A DNA stretch of 64,000 nt from an uncultured Coriobacteriaceae bacterium (GCA_949287085.1 CASEER010000008.1:1-64000), one strand, 5' to 3'. Numbered from the stretch's first letter, positions 8,545 to 17,152 are shown. Program-made: numbers and translations. The notes: generated by a model not told the origin, from the letters alone.

Positions 8545-9558
8545 GTGGCGGAGCGTTCGGCAGAAGAGAAGACTTGGGAAGCGGTAGCGGAGCGTCCGGT
8601 AGAGGCGAAAGCCCAGGCGGTGACCGAGCGTTCGGTGGAAGCAAAGGCTCAAGCAGTGGCGACGGAGCATTCGTTGGAAGCAAAGATGCGGGCTCTGGAG
8701 AAGTTGCTGGCTTCGTGGGGGTCGGTTGCCGTGGGGTATTCCGGCGGCGTGGACAGTACGTTTTTGGCGGCGGCCTGCGCACGCGTGCTGCCCCGGTCGA
8801 CGGTGCTCATGCGGCTGGATACGCCGTTTGCCGGCACACCGGAGCGAGCGTCGGTGGCGCGGGCGGTGTCTGACGAGCGGGCGGTGGCCAACGAGTGTGC
8901 GACAAGCGATGCGCACGAACGCGCTTTTGGGCTGCCGCTGATCACGCTTTCGTTTGACCCGTTTGCCGATGCCAACGTGGTGCGCAACGACCGCGACCGC
9001 TGCTATTACTGCAAGCGCGCGGGGTTTGCAGCGCTGGTGCGTGCGGCGCAGATGCGGGGTTTGGCGGTGGTGGCCGACGGCAGCAACGCCGATGACGCGG
9101 ATGATTATCGGCCCGGCATGCGAGCGCTCAAAGAGCTGGGCGTGCGTTCGCCGCTTATGGAAACGGGTTGGCATAAGGCCGAGGAGCGTGCGCTGCTGCG
9201 GGCGTGGGGGATTCCGGTGTGGAGCATGCCGGCAGGAGCGTGCCTGGCTACACGCGTGCCGTGTGGTGAGCCGTTGACGCCGCAGGCGCTTGCCGTGGCG
9301 CGTGCGTGCGAGGATTATCTGCATGGTTTGGGGCTGCAGCAAGTGCGCGCGCGCCTGGTGCAGGGATGCGTGCAGGTTGAAGCAGCTCCGGATGATCTGC
9401 GGGCGCTCGCGGCGCAGGGAGGATGTGCGCATGAGGCGGATGCCGCCGCCGGTGTGGCGCTGCCGGCTGCCGTGCAGACAGAGCTTGAGCGGCGCGCGGG
9501 CCGTCCTGTGGAGGCTTGGGCCCGGCCGTACGGCAAGGGCAATATGAACGGTTCATGA
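8545..9558 (+). CDS. larE: LarE-type ATP-dependent sulfur transferase (PP-loop ATPase)
   Basis: LarE adenylates the pyridinium dicarboxylate precursor and donates sulfur toward the nickel-pincer cofactor of lactate racemase. Motifs: PP-loop GYSGGVDSTFLA, DRCYYCKRAGF, DGSNADDADDYRPGMRALKE, and AGACLATRVPCGEPLT with the cysteine at the usual sacrificial position. Start choice: GTG 8545 has GGAGG five bases upstream; ATG 8686 is a shorter alternative. The extra N-terminus holds an imperfect 12-13-residue repeat (E-x-x-VEAKAQ three times), absent from typical LarE. No larA, larB or larC is in the window, so the acceptor pathway is not shown here. Confidence 0.88.
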   Translation: MAERSAEEKTWEAVAERPVEAKAQAVTERSVEAKAQAVATEHSLEAKMRALEKLLASWGSVAVGYSGGVDSTFLAAACARVLPRSTVLMRLDTPFAGTPERASVARAVSDERAVANECATSDAHERAFGLPLITLSFDPFADANVVRNDRDRCYYCKRAGFAALVRAAQMRGLAVVADGSNADDADDYRPGMRALKELGVRSPLMETGWHKAEERALLRAWGIPVWSMPAGACLATRVPCGEPLTPQALAVARACEDYLHGLGLQQVRARLVQGCVQVEAAPDDLRALAAQGGCAHEADAAAGVALPAAVQTELERRAGRPVEAWARPYGKGNMNGS

Positions 9559-9603
9559 GCGGCGTTTGCTCCGCTCCATGTTCTATGGGCTCGAACATAA
9601 GAA

Positions 9604-9637
9604 AGCAGGCCAGACCGCATACCGCGTCTGACCTGCT
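9604..9637 (-). terminator. Terminator of the tRNA-Gln transcript
   Basis: Stem AGCAGGCCAGAC (9604-9615) with GTCTGACCTGCT (9626-9637), one mismatch, followed on the minus strand by CTTTCTTAT. It lies between larE and the tRNA. Confidence 0.75.
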
Positions 9638-9645
9638 ATTTCTCA

Positions 9646-9719
9646 TGGCTGGGGCAGAGGGATTCGAACCCCCGTAACCGGCACCAAAAACCGGGGTCCT
9701 GCCGCTGGACGATGCCCCA
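9646..9719 (-). tRNA. tRNA-Gln (anticodon TTG)
   Basis: On the minus strand: acceptor TGGGGCA/TGCCCCA, D-stem GTCC/GGAC, anticodon stem CCGGT/GCCGG with loop TTTTGGT, variable TTAC, T-arm with GGTTCGAATC, discriminator G and encoded CCA at 9646-9648. Anticodon TTG reads CAA/CAG glutamine codons. Confidence 0.96.
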
Positions 9720-9758
9720 ATGCAAAGCCGGCGCGCTGCGCCAGCGCAATCAGTGTAC

Positions 9759-10661
9759 CTAATCGCTCAGCGCATCGCAAATGCCGTCGAGCAGCTGCAC
9801 GGCCAGGCCCTGTGCGTCGCTCGAAGTAAACGAGCCGTAACGCGTGATGCCGGTGAGCTCAAAGCGAATAAGCGCAGGGTGCGCCGTGGTTGCCGCGAGC
9901 GCCGTGCGAATGCGCTGCGAAGCGTTGGGGCAATCGGCCAACACGATGGTTGCGCGCGGTGTGGCGTCGTCGGGGAGCTCGGAGCTCGCCAGCTCAAACA
10001 CCATATCGACGTCGCTGGGTGCATCGCCATCGCACAGCTGCATGCCGCTCCGATCGGTCGTGGCAGTTGCAATGTTCCACATGCGTGACGCCACGTTGCG
10101 CGCAATGGGGTCCTCGCCCGTCACGGCAATGCGGTACCGCTCGAGCACGTTGGCCGCGCGCGCAAAGCCCGTGCGCTCCTCTGCGTCCACTACGGGCGGC
10201 TTGCCCTCCCACACGTGACGCAGGCGGTGAATATAGTTAAAGGTGTCCTGAAACGCCATGCCGTCGGCAAACAGCCCCACGTTTTCTTGGAACTGCTGCA
10301 ACGCGGCCTCGGTGTGCGGGCCAAATGAGCCGTCCGCGCGTCCGCACGAAAAGCCCAGCGTGTTGAGCGCATGCTGCAGCTCCATCACGTCGGCTCCGTG
10401 GAAATTGGGAACGCGTAGGTACAGCGTGCGGTCGCCCATGGCGTACGACGCATCGACCAGCGTGCTCCAGCACGGCGTGTCTACGCTGTCGCCCGGCTCG
10501 AGCTGCATTTTGGCGCGAAACGCCTGTACCGCCAGCGCGGTCGAGGCGCCAAAGCGCTGCTCGTCAAGCTCGGTGGCATCGATGGTATAACCCAAACGGC
10601 TGAGGCGCGTCTGCACGTCCTCGACGGCGGGGCCTTGCATGCCCGAGGTAATTGCTTCCAT
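9759..10661 (-). CDS. Protein with two peptidoglycan-binding domains and a possible degenerate amidase domain
   Basis: 300 aa. Residues ~8-70 (MQGPAVEDVQTRLSRLGYTI) and ~85-150 (GADVMELQHALNTLGFSCGR, then FGPHTEAALQQFQ) are two PG_binding_1 repeats. The remaining half (from RYRIAVTGEDPIARNVASRM) lacks obvious zinc ligands. The order resembles actinobacterial CwlM-type proteins, two PG-binding repeats then an amidase_3 fold, so the C-terminal part may be an inactive amidase; this is inference. No signal peptide is seen, also as in CwlM. ATG 10661 follows AAAGAGGCAGC. Downstream is tRNA-Gln. Confidence 0.8.
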   Translation of the reverse strand: MEAITSGMQGPAVEDVQTRLSRLGYTIDATELDEQRFGASTALAVQAFRAKMQLEPGDSVDTPCWSTLVDASYAMGDRTLYLRVPNFHGADVMELQHALNTLGFSCGRADGSFGPHTEAALQQFQENVGLFADGMAFQDTFNYIHRLRHVWEGKPPVVDAEERTGFARAANVLERYRIAVTGEDPIARNVASRMWNIATATTDRSGMQLCDGDAPSDVDMVFELASSELPDDATPRATIVLADCPNASQRIRTALAATTAHPALIRFELTGITRYGSFTSSDAQGLAVQLLDGICDALSD

Positions 10662-10891
10662 GCTGCCTCTTTCTAGCGAGTTCGTCCGCTGCCAACGCAT
10701 GCCGGCGCGGACGTGGTATCTGCGTATGTCTTTATAGTCTAGCAAGTTGCGCGCGCTCCTGCCCGGGGCGATGCGCCTGACAAAAACATCGGATTGGTAG
10801 ACGGATTATCGACATTTACTTGGCATCATACTGCCAGGCAAACGTACGGCACCGCGGCGCAACCGAGCCAGACCATATGGGGTTGATGTAT

Positions 10892-11731
10892 ATGATGTCA
10901 CAAAAACGGCTGCTCATTGTTGATGATGAGCCATCGATTGTGCATATGCTTGACGAGTTCTTCCAGATGGAAGGGTGTGCGACGGCGTGCGCTTGCAATG
11001 CAGCCGAGGCGCTCGAAGCCATCAGCCGGTTGTCGATCGACTTGGTGCTGCTTGATGTGAATATGCCGGGTATGGACGGTTTTGAGCTCTGCCGCCGTAT
11101 TCGCGAGCACCTGTCTTGTCCCATCATCTTTTTAACGGCGCGTGTAGAGGACGTGGACCAGATTGACGGCTTTGCCGCGGGGGCGGACGATTACGTGCTC
11201 AAGCCGTTTTCGCTCGAGGTGCTGGGCGGCCGGGTGCGGGCGCATCTGGCGCGCGAGGCCCGGCGCGACGCGCGCGATGACGCACGGCCAAAGAGCGTGC
11301 GCATGTTCTCAAACATCACGATTGACTACGCGGAGCGCGCGGTAGAGGTTGCCGCGCGCGAAGACATTGCGCGCAAGGCCGATGCGCATGAAGGCAATGC
11401 ACGCGAAGGCGATGTGTGCGAGGCCGATGCGCATGAAGGCAATGCGCGCAAGGGCAGTGGCCCGGACCACTCGGCCACCTCTGGTGCAACGGTGCGCCTG
11501 AATCTCACCCGTACGGAGTTTGACATCATTGCGCTGTTGAGCAAAAGCCCGGGGCGCGTGTACGACCGGGTGAACATGTATGAGCTCGTATGGGGCTGGG
11601 ACGCAACGGGCGATCCGGCAATTGTGCGCGAGCACGTGCGGCGTATTCGCAAAAAGTTCGCCGAGGCGGGCGCGGGCGAAGACGTAATCGAAACGGTATG
11701 GGGCGTTGGATACAGGTGGGCGGCGCGATGA
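10892..11731 (+). CDS. OmpR-family response regulator
   Basis: Receiver domain residues 1-120: acidic pair DD at 11-12, phosphoacceptor D55 in LLDVNMPG, T82 in FLTAR, K104 in YVLKPF. The winged-helix output follows (TRTEFDIIALLSKSPGRVYD, then VREHVRRIRKKFA and VWGVGYRW). 279 aa, about 45 more than usual, because a Glu/Ala/Gly-rich insertion splits the start of the output domain (~residues 155-193). The insertion is built from a 45-base direct repeat (11377 and 11422) giving ADAHEGNAR twice. ATG 10892 has GGGG nine bases upstream. It overlaps the kinase gene by ATGA. Confidence 0.94.
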   Translation: MMSQKRLLIVDDEPSIVHMLDEFFQMEGCATACACNAAEALEAISRLSIDLVLLDVNMPGMDGFELCRRIREHLSCPIIFLTARVEDVDQIDGFAAGADDYVLKPFSLEVLGGRVRAHLAREARRDARDDARPKSVRMFSNITIDYAERAVEVAAREDIARKADAHEGNAREGDVCEADAHEGNARKGSGPDHSATSGATVRLNLTRTEFDIIALLSKSPGRVYDRVNMYELVWGWDATGDPAIVREHVRRIRKKFAEAGAGEDVIETVWGVGYRWAAR

Positions 11732-13533
11732 GTAAGCAACACAAACACAACCAGGGTGCAGCAAGTAGAGCAGGCGGTCACGGCAAGCGGCGCGGGGTGC
11801 GTGTCCGTATTGCACAGTGGTGGCATAACCCCTCGATCATGCGGGCGTTTTTTGGCTATGCGGCGGTGTGGCTGGTGGTGGCAACGCTGACCACCATGGT
11901 GGGCATTACGCTGGCCATGGAGGTTAACGAGCGGGTGGCCGAGCAAGCGCATAGCGACCGCCAGGATGTGGTCAGCGGTCCGTATATCTACGATGAAACG
12001 ACTGACGAGCTGGTGGCGGCTTCGCAGGTGTACCTCAACGACGATGCCAATAGCGTCGTGTTTGTGGGATTTACCGAGGATCCGCTGGTCAACAGGCCGG
12101 TAGACGTAATCGTGGCGGGCGAATGGGATGCCGGTTCCCAGGTGGTAAACGCCACCATGGAGTTGCTGCGAAACGATGACGCCTACCAGCTGAGCGACTG
12201 GGGCGGCAATTACACCGACGAGATGTACTACGCGAGCGATGGCAACCCCTACGAAGAGCTGGGGACAATTGCGGTGGACGACTTGGCCGCGTATGACGCG
12301 CGGCAGCGAGCGGAGCGCGTGCGCACGGACCAGCTATTCGCACAGGGTGAGTTGGGTGACGGCGTGCTCGTGTCCAACGTGGGCTACTACGTCTCGTACA
12401 ACGAGATGGCGCACCTGACGCCGCTTGAATTTGTGCTGCGCGGCACGGCGGGCCTCATGCCGTTTGTGTGCTATGGCGGGTTTGCGCTGCTGTTTTTCAT
12501 GCGGTTTTACCGGCGCTACATCAAGGAGCCGCTGGGAGCGCTAGGTGCGGCGGCAGAGCGCATTGCGGGACAGGATTTGGACGGTTCGGTGGAGTCCGTG
12601 CGTGGCCGTGAGTTGGGGCAGCTGGCGCAGACCATGGAGAGCATGCGGGCGTCGTTGCTGGCGGCCCAGCGCGAGCTGTGGCGCACGGCGGAGGACCGGC
12701 GGCGGTTGAACGCGGCGTTTGCACACGATTTGCGCACGCCCGTGACGGTGCTTAAGGGGACGCTTGAGATGGCGCGCATGAAGTTTGCCCGCGCGGACGG
12801 CGGGGCCACGACACCGAATGCGGAGGAGACGCTCGACACGCTTGCCAACCAGGTAGAGCGCCTTGAAACGTATGCTCAGCTCATGAGTCGGGTGTCCAAG
12901 CTAGAGGACCGCGAAGTGGTTCGCCAGGAGCATGCGGCAGCCGAAGTGGTCGAGGCGCTGGAAAAGCAGGCGACCGGCTATGTGGCTTCGCGCGGCAACG
13001 GGTGCGAGTTGCACGTTACGTTGGGCGACCGTCTGCGCGCGGCGGTGCGCGAACCGGAGCGCGCGGAGCAGCTGCAGATAGATGTGCAGTTGGTCGAGGA
13101 GGCGCTGGGCAATGTGCTCAGCAACGCGTGCAGTCATGCGCGCAAGCGGGTGACCACGCGCGCCGAGCTGCGGGATGCGGGCGATGCTGCGCTTGCGGAC
13201 GGGTCGGGGTCCAGCTCTGATGGTTTTGGCTCCCGTGCGGACGGCCCGAGGTTTGGCACGGAGGCCCAGGTTGGGCAAGGACCGTGGCTGGAGCTGGTGA
13301 TTACCGATGATGGCCACGGATTTACTGCCGAGGCGCTCCATCGCGGGTGCGACCCGTTTTACAGCGAAGCCAAATCGGCAGAGCACTTTGGACTGGGGCT
13401 CAACATTGCGCAAACGCTTGCACGCCTGCATGGCGGCACGGTTGAGCTGGGAAATCTTGATGGCGGCGGAGCGCGCGTAACGGTGACGTTTGCCGTGGGA
13501 CCAGAAGGGAAGGCGCATGATGAATCAGATTGA
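11728..13533 (+). CDS. Membrane sensor histidine kinase
   Basis: Partner of the preceding regulator: its ATG at 11728 overlaps the regulator's stop. 601 aa. Two membrane spans (about residues 34-56 and 236-258) enclose an extracytoplasmic sensor of ~175 residues. Then a HAMP-like segment, HisKA with H333 in AFAHDLRTPVTVL, N box ALGNVLSNACSHA, G1 ITDDGHGF and G2 FGLGLNIAQTLARLHGG. A Gly/Ser/Asp-rich insertion (around 13195-13275) sits between N and G1 boxes. The signal sensed is unknown. The next gene overlaps the stop, suggesting a three-gene operon. Confidence 0.95.
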   Translation: MSKQHKHNQGAASRAGGHGKRRGVRVRIAQWWHNPSIMRAFFGYAAVWLVVATLTTMVGITLAMEVNERVAEQAHSDRQDVVSGPYIYDETTDELVAASQVYLNDDANSVVFVGFTEDPLVNRPVDVIVAGEWDAGSQVVNATMELLRNDDAYQLSDWGGNYTDEMYYASDGNPYEELGTIAVDDLAAYDARQRAERVRTDQLFAQGELGDGVLVSNVGYYVSYNEMAHLTPLEFVLRGTAGLMPFVCYGGFALLFFMRFYRRYIKEPLGALGAAAERIAGQDLDGSVESVRGRELGQLAQTMESMRASLLAAQRELWRTAEDRRRLNAAFAHDLRTPVTVLKGTLEMARMKFARADGGATTPNAEETLDTLANQVERLETYAQLMSRVSKLEDREVVRQEHAAAEVVEALEKQATGYVASRGNGCELHVTLGDRLRAAVREPERAEQLQIDVQLVEEALGNVLSNACSHARKRVTTRAELRDAGDAALADGSGSSSDGFGSRADGPRFGTEAQVGQGPWLELVITDDGHGFTAEALHRGCDPFYSEAKSAEHFGLGLNIAQTLARLHGGTVELGNLDGGGARVTVTFAVGPEGKAHDESD

Positions 13534-14288
13534 CCGTTCTGAGGCGAGCATGGCTCCAGCGGCAAAAAGTGTTACCCGCAACGGAGACGCTGCCTGCTAA
13601 CAAGCTGATGCGCGTTGGGGAACAGGCGGCACGCCGCCGCAAGCAGGTAGCTGTGGTTGTTGCGGCAGCGCTTGCGGGCGTGGTGCTCGGCATCATGTGC
13701 TGGCGCTATCTGCCAGGGGTTATTGCGTGGCTGCTGGATGCGCGGGCGGTGCGTACGTTTGTGAACGAATGGGGTCTGGCAAGCCGCGCAGCTATGGTGG
13801 GCATCAATATGCTGCAAATTGTGGTGGCCTTTTTGCCGGGCGAGCCCATTGAGCTAGCGAGCGGCTATGCCTTTGGTTTTTGGGAGGGCACGGGCCTGTG
13901 TTTGCTAGCAAGTGCGTTGGCAACGTCCCTGGTATACGGAGCAGTTCATCGCTGGGGTTGGCGCGTAGCGGGGCTCTTCTTTGACCGCTCGATGCTGGAC
14001 CGGTATTTGTGGCTGCGCGACGAGCGCCGGCTTGAACTCGTTATGTTCGTGGTGTTTTTGATTCCCGGTACACCCAAGGATTTTCTTACCTACTTTGCTG
14101 GACTTACACGGGCGCGCTTTGTGCCGGTGCTGCTTATTGCGACGGTGGGGCGCATTCCTTCGATCGTGACCTCAACGGTTGCAGCGTCGTCGTTTGGCTC
14201 GGGCAATTACCTGGTTACCGTGGGGGCGGTTGTGGTGTCGCTGCTGCTTGCAAGGCTGGGACTCTTTATTGGGCGTCGCCTGCGTTAG
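13530..14288 (+). CDS. VTT/TVP38-family membrane protein
   Basis: Integral membrane protein of the DedA/TVP38/VTT type; such proteins act in membrane lipid handling. Motifs: FLPGEPIELASGYAFGFWEG and IPGTPKDFLTYFAGLTRARF, with flanking hydrophobic spans and a basic C-terminus. The start is uncertain. The strong site GGGAAGG leads to ATG 13517/13520, but that frame stops after 26 codons; shifting by one base at the A5 run 13564-13568 would join it to the VTT frame. In the frame as written, starts are TTG 13530 (overlapping the kinase TGA), GTG 13569 or ATG 13608, none with a good ribosome site. Translational coupling to the kinase is likely. Confidence 0.82.
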   Translation: MTVLRRAWLQRQKVLPATETLPANKLMRVGEQAARRRKQVAVVVAAALAGVVLGIMCWRYLPGVIAWLLDARAVRTFVNEWGLASRAAMVGINMLQIVVAFLPGEPIELASGYAFGFWEGTGLCLLASALATSLVYGAVHRWGWRVAGLFFDRSMLDRYLWLRDERRLELVMFVVFLIPGTPKDFLTYFAGLTRARFVPVLLIATVGRIPSIVTSTVAASSFGSGNYLVTVGAVVVSLLLARLGLFIGRRLR

Positions 14289-14350
14289 CGCGCGGCGCAT
14301 TAAGCGATTTCTTGCCCGTTTTGTTGGATGGGCACCAGTGAGGTTGGCCC

Positions 14351-14506
14351 AAAATAAAACTTGGCCAAAAAAGAGAGATTATTTGGAGAGGGGCAAAGTA
14401 TATCGAATAGAGCGCAATGGCTCTACCTGCGGCTTCTTCGCATGAATGGTGCCGTATACATTGCTGGTCCGCAAATAACCTCTCTTTTTTGGCCAAGTTT
14501 TACTTT
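14351..14506. repeat. 156-bp element with 35-bp inverted terminal arms
   Basis: Arms 14351-14385 and 14472-14506 are complementary with two mismatches; the inner 22 bases (14356-14377 / 14480-14501, AAAACTTGGCCAAAAAAGAG...) are perfect. About 86 bases lie between. No transposase is encoded. It fills most of the 364-base gap between convergent genes. It may be a MITE-like element or a very strong bidirectional terminator, since each arm ends in a T6-containing run. The rest of the gap (14289-14350, 14507-14652) holds nothing recognisable. Confidence 0.75.
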
Positions 14507-14652
14507 GAGGTGTGCGCGAAGGGCATTTTTGCGTCTGACGACGCGCCCCTTGGATGCGCGTAGGCGCTGCTCGCGTTTGGTGCTGGCCTGCTGAAGCGTG
14601 TGCTGGCGCCCCGTGGCGTTTAGCGGTACGCCTCGGTGTGCCCTGCAGCGTC

Positions 14653-15666
14653 CTACTTCAAGCGCTCAACAAAGAAATCGGCCATGGCAAGTAGTAGCTC
14701 GCGGCAGGCGGAATCGAGTGCAATGCGGTCGAGCGTGCTCTTGGCGCGCGCGGTCAGCTTGAGGGCATACTCATGCGCAAAGGACAGAGACCCGGACGCT
14801 TCAAAGAGCTGCACGGCGCGATCGAGCACGGCTGGATCCTTCGAATTGCTGCTCAGGATGTTGACCAACTCAGCGCGCGCGGCGGGCTCGGCGTGCTCAA
14901 GCGCGTGCACGGCTACCAGGGTGCGCTTGCCCTCGGTAATGTCGTTGCGAAAATCTTTGTCGCCCGCGTTTCCTACCAGGTTAAGCAGGTCATCTTGAAT
15001 CTGGAACGCAAGGCCTGTGTCGAGGCCAAACGACCGCAGCGCCTCGATTTGCTCGTCGCTTCCGCCGCCAATGATGGCGCCTACGGCCAGCGGCACGGCC
15101 CCGCTGTAGTGTGCGGTTTTAAGCGTTGCCATAGCAAGGTAATCGTCAACGGTAAGGTCAAAGCGCTCGTTTTGCACCCAGCCCAAATCGAGCGCCTGTC
15201 CCTCAACGGTGCGCTGCATCATGGCCGTTAGCTCGCCCAGCACACGGATTTTCACGCTGTCGGTGAGCTCGGGGTCGCGCAGCACCGCGTCGGTTACGAG
15301 CGTCAGGTCATAATCGCCGCAGTTAATGGCGCGTCCTATGCCTTCGGTGAGGTACATGCAGGGCTTGCCGCGGCGCAGCTGGCCTTTGTCGGCAATGTCG
15401 TCGTGGATGAGCGCTGCGCTCTGAAAATGCTCGATTGCTGCTGCGGCGCTGTGAGCTTGCGCCGGGTCGCCGCCTACGGCACGTGCCGCGAGCAGGCAGA
15501 TGAGCGGGCGATGACGCTTGCCGCCGTTTTGCGAGAATGCGCGAAGCGGTGCATACAAATAGCGCTCAAGGTCCGCACGCTCGGTTTTCTTGGTAAAAAA
15601 GGCATCAAGGTATGCGTCAAGGTCGCGATGGTGCTCGGCAAGATAAGCGGCAAAAGCGTTGGGCAT
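14653..15666 (-). CDS. Polyprenyl diphosphate synthase
   Basis: Trans-isoprenyl diphosphate synthase extending allylic diphosphates with IPP. 337 aa. Motifs: GGKRHRPLICLLAARA, first aspartate-rich motif LIHDDIADKGQLRRGKP, KTAHYSGAVPLA, second aspartate-rich FQIQDDLLNLVGN and DFRNDITEGKRT. Chain length (geranylgeranyl or longer) cannot be fixed. ATG 15666 has only a weak ribosome site (AAAGCTTG). Lies 144 bases downstream of galE in the same direction, separated by a stem-loop. Confidence 0.93.
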   Translation of the reverse strand: MPNAFAAYLAEHHRDLDAYLDAFFTKKTERADLERYLYAPLRAFSQNGGKRHRPLICLLAARAVGGDPAQAHSAAAAIEHFQSAALIHDDIADKGQLRRGKPCMYLTEGIGRAINCGDYDLTLVTDAVLRDPELTDSVKIRVLGELTAMMQRTVEGQALDLGWVQNERFDLTVDDYLAMATLKTAHYSGAVPLAVGAIIGGGSDEQIEALRSFGLDTGLAFQIQDDLLNLVGNAGDKDFRNDITEGKRTLVAVHALEHAEPAARAELVNILSSNSKDPAVLDRAVQLFEASGSLSFAHEYALKLTARAKSTLDRIALDSACRELLLAMADFFVERLK

Positions 15667-15706
15667 GATTCAAGCTTTCAGTCACGGGTGACACAAAGGA
15701 CAAAAA

Positions 15707-15802
15707 GGGGACGGGGTCGTTTTGGCTCCTGCGCATATGCCAAATGGTGTTGTTTCGGGTTGCCCCCCATTTGACAGCGCGGCGACCAAAAGGCCCCGTC
15801 CC
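15707..15802 (-). terminator. Stem-loop between galE and the polyprenyl synthase gene
   Basis: GGGGACGGGG (15707-15716) plus GTTTTGG pair with CCAAAAGG-CCCCGTCCC (15786-15802), with ~60 bases between. The place right after the galE stop fits a transcription terminator. Confidence 0.6.
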
Positions 15803-15810
15803 ACAATGGA

Positions 15811-16872
15811 TTACTGCGCGGTGGCAAAGCCGTCCGGGTTCTTGGACTGCCAGTTCCAGGAGTCGCGGCACATGTCGTCGATGTTGTACTGCGCCTTCCA
15901 GCCCAGCTCCTTTTCGGCCTTGGTGGCGTCGCACCAGTTGGCGGCGATGTCGCCGGCGCGGCGCGGGCAGATCTTGTACGGCAGCTCCTTGCCGCAGGCT
16001 TTCTCAAACGCGTGAATCACATCAAGCACGCTCGAGCCGGTGCCGGTGCCCAGGTTGAAGATGCCCACCTCGGAGCGGCCGTTCATCCACTCGAGGGCCG
16101 CCACGTGGCCGGTTGCGAGATCAACCACGTGAATGTAGTCGCGCACACCGGTGCCGTCGGGCGTGGGGTAGTCGTTGCCAAAGACCTGCACAAACGGGCG
16201 CTTGCCCACGGCCACCTGCGCCACGTACGGCACGAGGTTGTTGGGGATGCCCTTGGGGTCCTCGCCAATGAGGCCCGAAGGATGCGCGCCAATGGGGTTG
16301 AAGTAGCGCAGCAGCACGACGTTCCACTCCGGGTCGGCCGTGTGCAGGTCCATAAGGATCTGCTCGATCATCCACTTGGTCCAGCCATACGGGTTGGTGG
16401 CCGGCTTCTTGGGGTCCTGCTCCGTGACGGGCGGGTTGTCCGGGTCGCCGTACACGGTCGAGGAGCTCGAGAAGATGATGTCCTTGCAACCGTGGCTGCG
16501 CATCACGTCCACCAGCGTGAGCGTGTTGCCGATGTTGTTGCTATAGTACTCAATGGGCTTATGCACGCTCTCGCCCACGGCCTTATAGCCGGCAAAGTGA
16601 ATGACGCGCGCGGGGTGCTCGGCATCAAAAATCTTGTTGAGGGCGTCGCGGTCGTTGACGTCGGCCTCGTAGAAGGTGAGGTTGGCGGCGGCATCGGGAC
16701 CCACGATTTCGCGCACGCGGTCGAGCGCGACGGGGCTCGCGTTGTAGAAGTTGTCGACCACAACCACCTTGTAGCCGCGTTCGAGCAGCTCAACAACGGT
16801 GTGCGAGCCAATAAAGCCGGCTCCGCCGGTTACAAGAACGCATGTGTCCTGGGGTGCAAGTGTTTCTGCCAT
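15811..16872 (-). CDS. galE: UDP-glucose 4-epimerase
   Basis: Interconverts UDP-galactose and UDP-glucose. Extended SDR: NAD site VTGGAGFIGSHTVVELL, VIHFAGYKAVGES, SSSSTVYGD, catalytic Tyr/Lys in NPYGWTKWM, then RYFNPIGAHPSGLIGEDP and GTGVRDYIHVVDLA. 353 aa, normal length. ATG 16872 follows AAGGAG. It acts in galactose use and in supply of envelope sugar nucleotides. Confidence 0.97.
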   Translation of the reverse strand: MAETLAPQDTCVLVTGGAGFIGSHTVVELLERGYKVVVVDNFYNASPVALDRVREIVGPDAAANLTFYEADVNDRDALNKIFDAEHPARVIHFAGYKAVGESVHKPIEYYSNNIGNTLTLVDVMRSHGCKDIIFSSSSTVYGDPDNPPVTEQDPKKPATNPYGWTKWMIEQILMDLHTADPEWNVVLLRYFNPIGAHPSGLIGEDPKGIPNNLVPYVAQVAVGKRPFVQVFGNDYPTPDGTGVRDYIHVVDLATGHVAALEWMNGRSEVGIFNLGTGTGSSVLDVIHAFEKACGKELPYKICPRRAGDIAANWCDATKAEKELGWKAQYNIDDMCRDSWNWQSKNPDGFATAQ

Positions 16873-16980
16873 GAAGACTCCTTACGCTGGGTCTGCTTCA
16901 ACACGCTGCCGGAACGAGGCGTCGCGCGGCATGCTGCTCAAAGTATAGCGTTGCGGCTGGGGAGCGTGCGTCGGCAGCGG

Positions 16981-17034
16981 GAATGTTACGCGGTCGGGCG
17001 GGAATGTTACGCGGATAGAGTGAATGTTGCGCGG
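16981..17034. repeat. Three direct repeats of GAATGTTRCGCGG at 20-21 bp spacing
   Basis: Copies begin at 16981, 17002 and 17022, two helical turns apart, upstream of the exported wall-protein gene. The phasing would suit cooperative binding of a regulator, or this may be a small minisatellite. The remainder of 16873-17152 shows no gene. Confidence 0.7.
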
Positions 17035-17152
17035 ACTGATTGCTTTTTGGCACAAAGCAGGCCATGGATATTTAGCCAACATCGTCTGCGCGCGGGGCAT
17101 TGCGTTATCCTTATACGAACGGGAGGCATATCACAGATTAAACGGAGCCAGT

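Noticed and set aside
8410-9432. Upstream extension of the HAD hydrolase to a 563-residue protein
   Set aside because: The extension is antisense to larE; the ATG at 8409 has a proper ribosome site and begins the HAD motif.
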